Assembly: GCA_003635255.1 (NCBI GenBank)
Contig: PYJC01000078.1
Location: 1-34,039, forward strand
DNA from: Candidatus Poribacteria bacterium
GTDB lineage: Bacteria > Poribacteria > WGA-4E > WGA-3G
Reading direction: 5' to 3'
DNA length: 34,039 nt
The notes under the pieces were generated by a model. It saw only the letters and a program-made list of their open reading frames with translations, ran no database searches and was not told the DNA's origin. The translations under genes and the position numbers were made by a program. This document shows, in pieces, positions 33,327-34,039 of the stretch (positions are counted from its first letter, which is position 1; each line of letters begins with the position of its first letter).

Positions 33327-34039
33327 CTATATTGTCACGCTGTGTGGTGCTTGTTCTAAGTTCAGATTATGTTCTGCTGCCCATTGTGCTGCTGCACCGC
33401 CTCCACCACCAAGAAACTGTTTCCCCAAATCATCAACGAGTTCTAACACATCTTCGTCGGGCTGCTGCTTGTCATTGTAATACAGCAGATACCCTTCCGG
33501 CTTGAGCCACGCGTAATGGTAGCCGTAGATAACAATCTTGGCAGTCTTATCGGTAAAGTTGAGTCCGGAGGTGTGATAGATACGGCTTTCAAAGAAATAA
33601 GCATCCCCGGCGCGGAGTAACGGTTCGTCGTACGGTTCAATCGGATCAATCTCACCTTCGGGGATTCCCAAGGGGACCCCTGACTTGTGGCTCTTCGGAA
33701 TAAACAGCGTCGCACCGGAATTCGGTACATCGCAGTCCGTTAAGCAGTAAGCGACCTTCAAGCCGACGCGCGGGCAATCCTTGTGTCCGAGATCCAAATG
33801 CACCCCGGCATCTCGGTGCCACCCACGCTGCTCTGGGAGTTCGTGTGGCTGCGGATGCTTGTAGAGAAGCGCGGTATTGGTGATGTGGAGATTTGTCCCG
33901 AGGAGTTGAATCACCAAGGGTATCGCTTTTGTTTGTGAGACAAGTTCCGCGAAGGCGGGTTCTTGCACCAATCCGTCTCGTCTGTGTCCATAATGTCCGC
34001 CATTGAGGTTCAACGATGCCATTAAACGGTCACCTGCCT
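33327..34039 (-). CDS. PhyH-family dioxygenase, partial (5' end beyond the window)
   Basis: Second PhyH protein, a clear paralogue of the one at 11642-12490. Both share HRRDGLVQEP, LLGTNxHITNTALxYKHPQ, HxGHKxCPRVGLKV and the C-terminal LEQAP segment. Iron ligands are present in GWHRDAGVHLDLGH and SRIYHTSGLN. The gene is read toward the left. The frame stays open to 34039, where the four residues before the first internal Met (GDRL) match the paralogue's AGDRLMES. Roughly 35 N-terminal residues are therefore outside the window and the Met at 34022 is not the start. A glycine-rich stretch (GGGGGAAAQW) replaces the paralogue's STDTQGRRDPNG loop near the C-terminus. Confidence 0.9.
   Translation of the reverse strand, partial: AGDRLMASLNLNGGHYGHRRDGLVQEPAFAELVSQTKAIPLVIQLLGTNLHITNTALLYKHPQPHELPEQRGWHRDAGVHLDLGHKDCPRVGLKVAYCLTDCDVPNSGATLFIPKSHKSGVPLGIPEGEIDPIEPYDEPLLRAGDAYFFESRIYHTSGLNFTDKTAKIVIYGYHYAWLKPEGYLLYYNDKQQPDEDVLELVDDLGKQFLGGGGGAAAQWAAEHNLNLEQAPHSVTI

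Noticed and set aside
33057..33359. Open frame of 100 codons with repeats QISRAQLAPTRRVVF, and another in the next frame
   Set aside because: It is the translation of the 45-bp REP-like array. The unit is a multiple of three, so all frames stay open, and there is no ribosome site or recognisable domain.

Overview
The window reads as a chromosomal segment of a bacterium with moderate GC content, ordinary sigma-70-type promoters and Shine-Dalgarno sites, and a taste for TTG/GTG starts. The gene mix (phytanoyl-CoA-dioxygenase-like PhyH enzymes, Amidohydro_2 hydrolases, Gfo/Idh/MocA oxidoreductase, FG-GAP, LamG and kelch exported proteins, large TPR proteins, an ECF sigma factor with a huge C-terminal extension, a T9SS-like C-terminal domain) is what I would expect from Candidatus Poribacteria or a close relative. 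This is an inference from gene content, not a phylogenetic result.

Layout. 0.1-3 kb: a tight, overlapping housekeeping cluster with a chorismate mutase/prephenate dehydratase (pheA), epoxyqueuosine reductase (queG) and a small beta-propeller protein. 3.4-6.2 kb: an exported 14-repeat FG-GAP protein with a T9SS-like sorting domain. 6.3 kb: queF, a second queuosine gene. 6.9-10.4 kb: a very large TPR lipoprotein ending in an HtrA-like serine protease. 10.5-12.5 kb (minus strand): Gfo/Idh/MocA oxidoreductase and a PhyH dioxygenase. 12.6-17.6 kb: an exported TPR protein, a GMC oxidoreductase, an ACC-deaminase/D-cysteine-desulfhydrase-like enzyme and an amidohydrolase. 17.6-18.4 kb (minus): a nucleotidyltransferase.

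18.8-27.9 kb is the most striking region. An ECF sigma factor is fused through one transmembrane helix to a large Asp-box (BNR) beta-propeller. It is followed on the same strand by six exported proteins: one kelch, one beta-sandwich protein of unknown family and four LamG proteins. All six end in the same short C-terminal tail, approximately [VI]-x-P-x-G-K-L-x-T-T-W-G-x-I-K, although they have three unrelated folds. I propose that this is an undescribed C-terminal sorting or recognition tag, and that the locus is a surface-sensing or surface-display system whose regulator is a membrane-tethered sigma factor. A tRNA-like gene with a CAU anticodon and initiator-like features sits between the third and fourth LamG genes.

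28.3-34.0 kb: a SxxK serine hydrolase; a small defence-like patch (possible HEPN/AbiU2-like protein, the 3' remnant of a PIN/VapC toxin, an orphan HsdR-N-type PD-(D/E)xK nuclease); then a second amidohydrolase and a second PhyH that are paralogues of those at 16.5 and 11.6 kb. The last two converge on a 4 x 45-bp tandem array of REP-like hairpins. Several intergenic hairpins look like members of dispersed repeat families.
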